From Defluviitaleaceae bacterium (GTDB taxonomy: Bacteria > Bacillota > Clostridia > Lachnospirales > WQUN01), in the NCBI GenBank assembly GCA_009781765.1, contig WQVC01000024.1, forward strand, positions 1-34,005: 34,005 nt of DNA, given 5' to 3'. Within the stretch, counting starts at the first letter, position 1; the number at the start of each line of letters is the position of its first letter. A program made the position numbers and the translations under genes. Below, piece by piece: positions 32,831 to 34,005 of this stretch. A model generated the notes under the pieces. It did not search any database. It saw nothing but the letters and a program-made list of their open reading frames with translations, and was not told the origin of the DNA.

Positions 32831-32859
32831 TTGGCAACGCCTCAAACCTCTGATATAGT
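32831..32859 (+). promoter_or_regulatory. Sigma70-type promoter of the dGTPase gene
   Basis: TTGGCA (32831-32836) and TATAGT (32854-32859) are 17 bases apart, 32 bases before the start codon. It begins right after the preceding stop. Confidence 0.75.
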
Positions 32860-32891
32860 GAACACAAAATGCGTTTGAGGTGATTTTACAT

Positions 32892-33848
32892 ATGATTTTA
32901 CGGGAAATTCGCGAGGAATACGAAATTCGTACGCTGTCTGCGCGCGCAACGAAAAGTGCTCACACGCAAGGGCGCAAGGCGGAGCAGGAAAAATGCGACA
33001 TTCGCACGGAGTTTCAAAAAGACCGCGACAGAATTACGCATTGTAAGGCGTTTCGGCGGCTGATGCACAAAACGCAGGTTTTTATTTCGCCGGAGCGCGA
33101 CCACTATCGTACGCGGCTTACGCACACGCTCGAAGTTGCGCAAATTTCGCGAACGGTTGCGCGAGCATTGGGTATGAACGAGGACTTAACCGAGGCGATT
33201 GCGCTCGGGCATGATTTGGGCCACACGCCGTTCGGGCATACCGGCGAGGACGCGCTGAACGGCATAGTTTCGGGCGGATTTCGCCATAACGAGCAGAGTG
33301 TGCGCGTTGTTGAAGTGCTTGAAAATTTGAACCTGACCTTCGAAGTTGTTGACGGAATTTTGAACCACCGGACTGTTTGTTCGCCGGCGACTCCGGAGGG
33401 ACGAATTGTGCAGCTTTGCGATAAAATCGCCTACATGAACCACGATGTTGACGACGCGATTCGCGCCAAAATTTTGGAAGAGCCGGATTTGCCGCGCGAG
33501 GTTTCGGAGCTGTTCGGAAAATCGCCGGCAACGCGAATAGATTTTTTGGTGCGAAACCTTGTGATTAACAGCCTTGAAAGCGAGGAAATATCGCTTTCGC
33601 CTCAAGTTGCCGGGGTGTTAAAAATTTTTCGCACATTCATGTTCGAGCGCGTTTACGCAAACCAATTGCACACAAAAGAACGCGGCAAAATCAAAGAAAT
33701 GCTGCGCCTGATGTTTGAATATTACGCCGCCGACCGCGAAAAATTTCCGTCGGAAACTGCCGTCGCCGACCACATTGCCGGCATGACCGACCGTTTCGCT
33801 CAAAAACGATTCACCGAAATTTTCATGCCGGCGGCATGGGAAGCCTAG
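32892..33848 (+). CDS. dgt: Deoxyguanosinetriphosphate triphosphohydrolase-like protein
   Basis: The 318-residue product belongs to the HD-domain dNTP triphosphohydrolases, which cut dNTPs to nucleoside and triphosphate. It has R-D-R-D-R-I-x-H-C-K-A-F-R-R-L-style sequence, T-H-T-L-E-V-A-Q (metal His), and A-L-G-H-D-L-G-H-T-P-F-G-H-T-G-E (HD pair), then R-H-N-E-Q-S and D-K-I-A-Y-M-N-H-D-V-D-D-A. ATG 32892 was chosen because GAGGTG sits eight bases upstream; a GTG at 32880 lies inside that site. In many Bacillota this gene precedes dnaG and rpoD, which would lie just outside the window. Confidence 0.93.
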   Translation: MILREIREEYEIRTLSARATKSAHTQGRKAEQEKCDIRTEFQKDRDRITHCKAFRRLMHKTQVFISPERDHYRTRLTHTLEVAQISRTVARALGMNEDLTEAIALGHDLGHTPFGHTGEDALNGIVSGGFRHNEQSVRVVEVLENLNLTFEVVDGILNHRTVCSPATPEGRIVQLCDKIAYMNHDVDDAIRAKILEEPDLPREVSELFGKSPATRIDFLVRNLVINSLESEEISLSPQVAGVLKIFRTFMFERVYANQLHTKERGKIKEMLRLMFEYYAADREKFPSETAVADHIAGMTDRFAQKRFTEIFMPAAWEA

Positions 33849-33852
33849 CCTG

Positions 33853-34005
33853 CCCGCCAAGCGGGCAATGAACGCCGGGGAAATATGTAAGCGGCGACAC
33901 ATACCCTCGAAGCCGGATAATATTTTCGGCACGAGAAGCACAACCCGCCAAGCGGCAATGAACGCCGGGGAGATATGTAAGCGGCGACACATACCCTCGA
34001 AGCCG
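33853..34005. repeat. Tandem repeat with 90-bp period, cut by the window end
   Basis: A unit of about 63 bases starting CCCGCCAAGC and ending CCTCGAAGCCG occurs at 33853-33915 and again at 33944-34005, nearly identical, with the common part exactly 90 bases apart. The first copy begins in a perfect GCCCGC-CAA-GCGGGC hairpin right after the dgt stop. The intervening 28 bases differ. It may continue beyond the window. Confidence 0.8.

Noticed and set aside
33618-33992. Minus-strand gene containing two M-C-R-R-L-H-I-S-P-A-F-I-A repeats
   Set aside because: The repeat arises from the 90-bp tandem DNA repeat, and the rest of the frame is antisense to dgt.
33853-34005. CRISPR array
   Set aside because: The repeat unit is about 63 bases and only two are visible with one 28-base linker; no cas gene is present.

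Overview
The window looks like a chromosomal segment of an anaerobic, Clostridia-like bacterium (Bacillota). The support is strong AGGAGG-type ribosome binding sites, an S-layer-homology protein end, a class III anaerobic ribonucleotide reductase with its activase, a giant oxygen-sensitive 2-hydroxyacyl-CoA dehydratase activase, and a collagen-like surface protein. The phylum is an inference from gene content; there is no rRNA or tRNA in the window to anchor it.

Layout. 1-1150: end of an SLH protein, a structure-rich gap, and a small XRE-type regulator. 1155-4794 (minus): a uronate/mannitol dehydrogenase-family enzyme translationally coupled to a ferredoxin-like aldo/keto reductase, then two small membrane proteins (DUF2752, DUF4282). 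4795-5343: a divergent promoter region in which each promoter reads into a long palindrome before the first gene. 5344-10273 (plus): the 1485-residue dehydratase activase and an ArsC/Spx-like protein. 10338-17897 (minus): a decayed type I restriction-modification locus with broken hsdR, broken hsdM, an hsdS fragment, a complete hsdS, an intact YhcG-like nuclease and an A+T-rich membrane protein. 17898-18880: a palindrome-rich gap. 18881-20389 (minus): a collagen/YadA-head-like/peptidase G2 surface protein. 20578-24191 (plus): nrdD, a solitary C5 DNA methyltransferase, nrdG. 24372-25865: glyA. 26282-32829 (plus): a small acidic protein, a zinc-ribbon TPR membrane protein, a Yip1 protein and a MacAB-like adaptor/ATPase/permease set, then a DUF4870-like protein. 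32892-33848: dGTPase. The window ends inside a 90-bp-period tandem repeat.

The most notable feature is a population of compound palindromic elements. One family (3891, 7201, 25887 split, 30890, 32280) has a conserved plan: terminal stem or hairpins plus three internal hairpins, like a cloverleaf. The hairpin sequences of the 7201 copy differ from the rest while pairing is kept. That copy lies in frame inside the dehydratase activase: 168 bp bounded by AAATTC repeats, whose removal restores the uninterrupted motif [13 protein letters not shown] different 81-bp in-frame insertion is suspected in the dehydrogenase at 1830-1910. Other palindromes (4830 and 9804 as a related pair, 5181, 17965, 18483) sit in 5' leaders and gaps. 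Together they suggest a genome colonised by small non-autonomous elements that tolerate both untranslated and translated positions.
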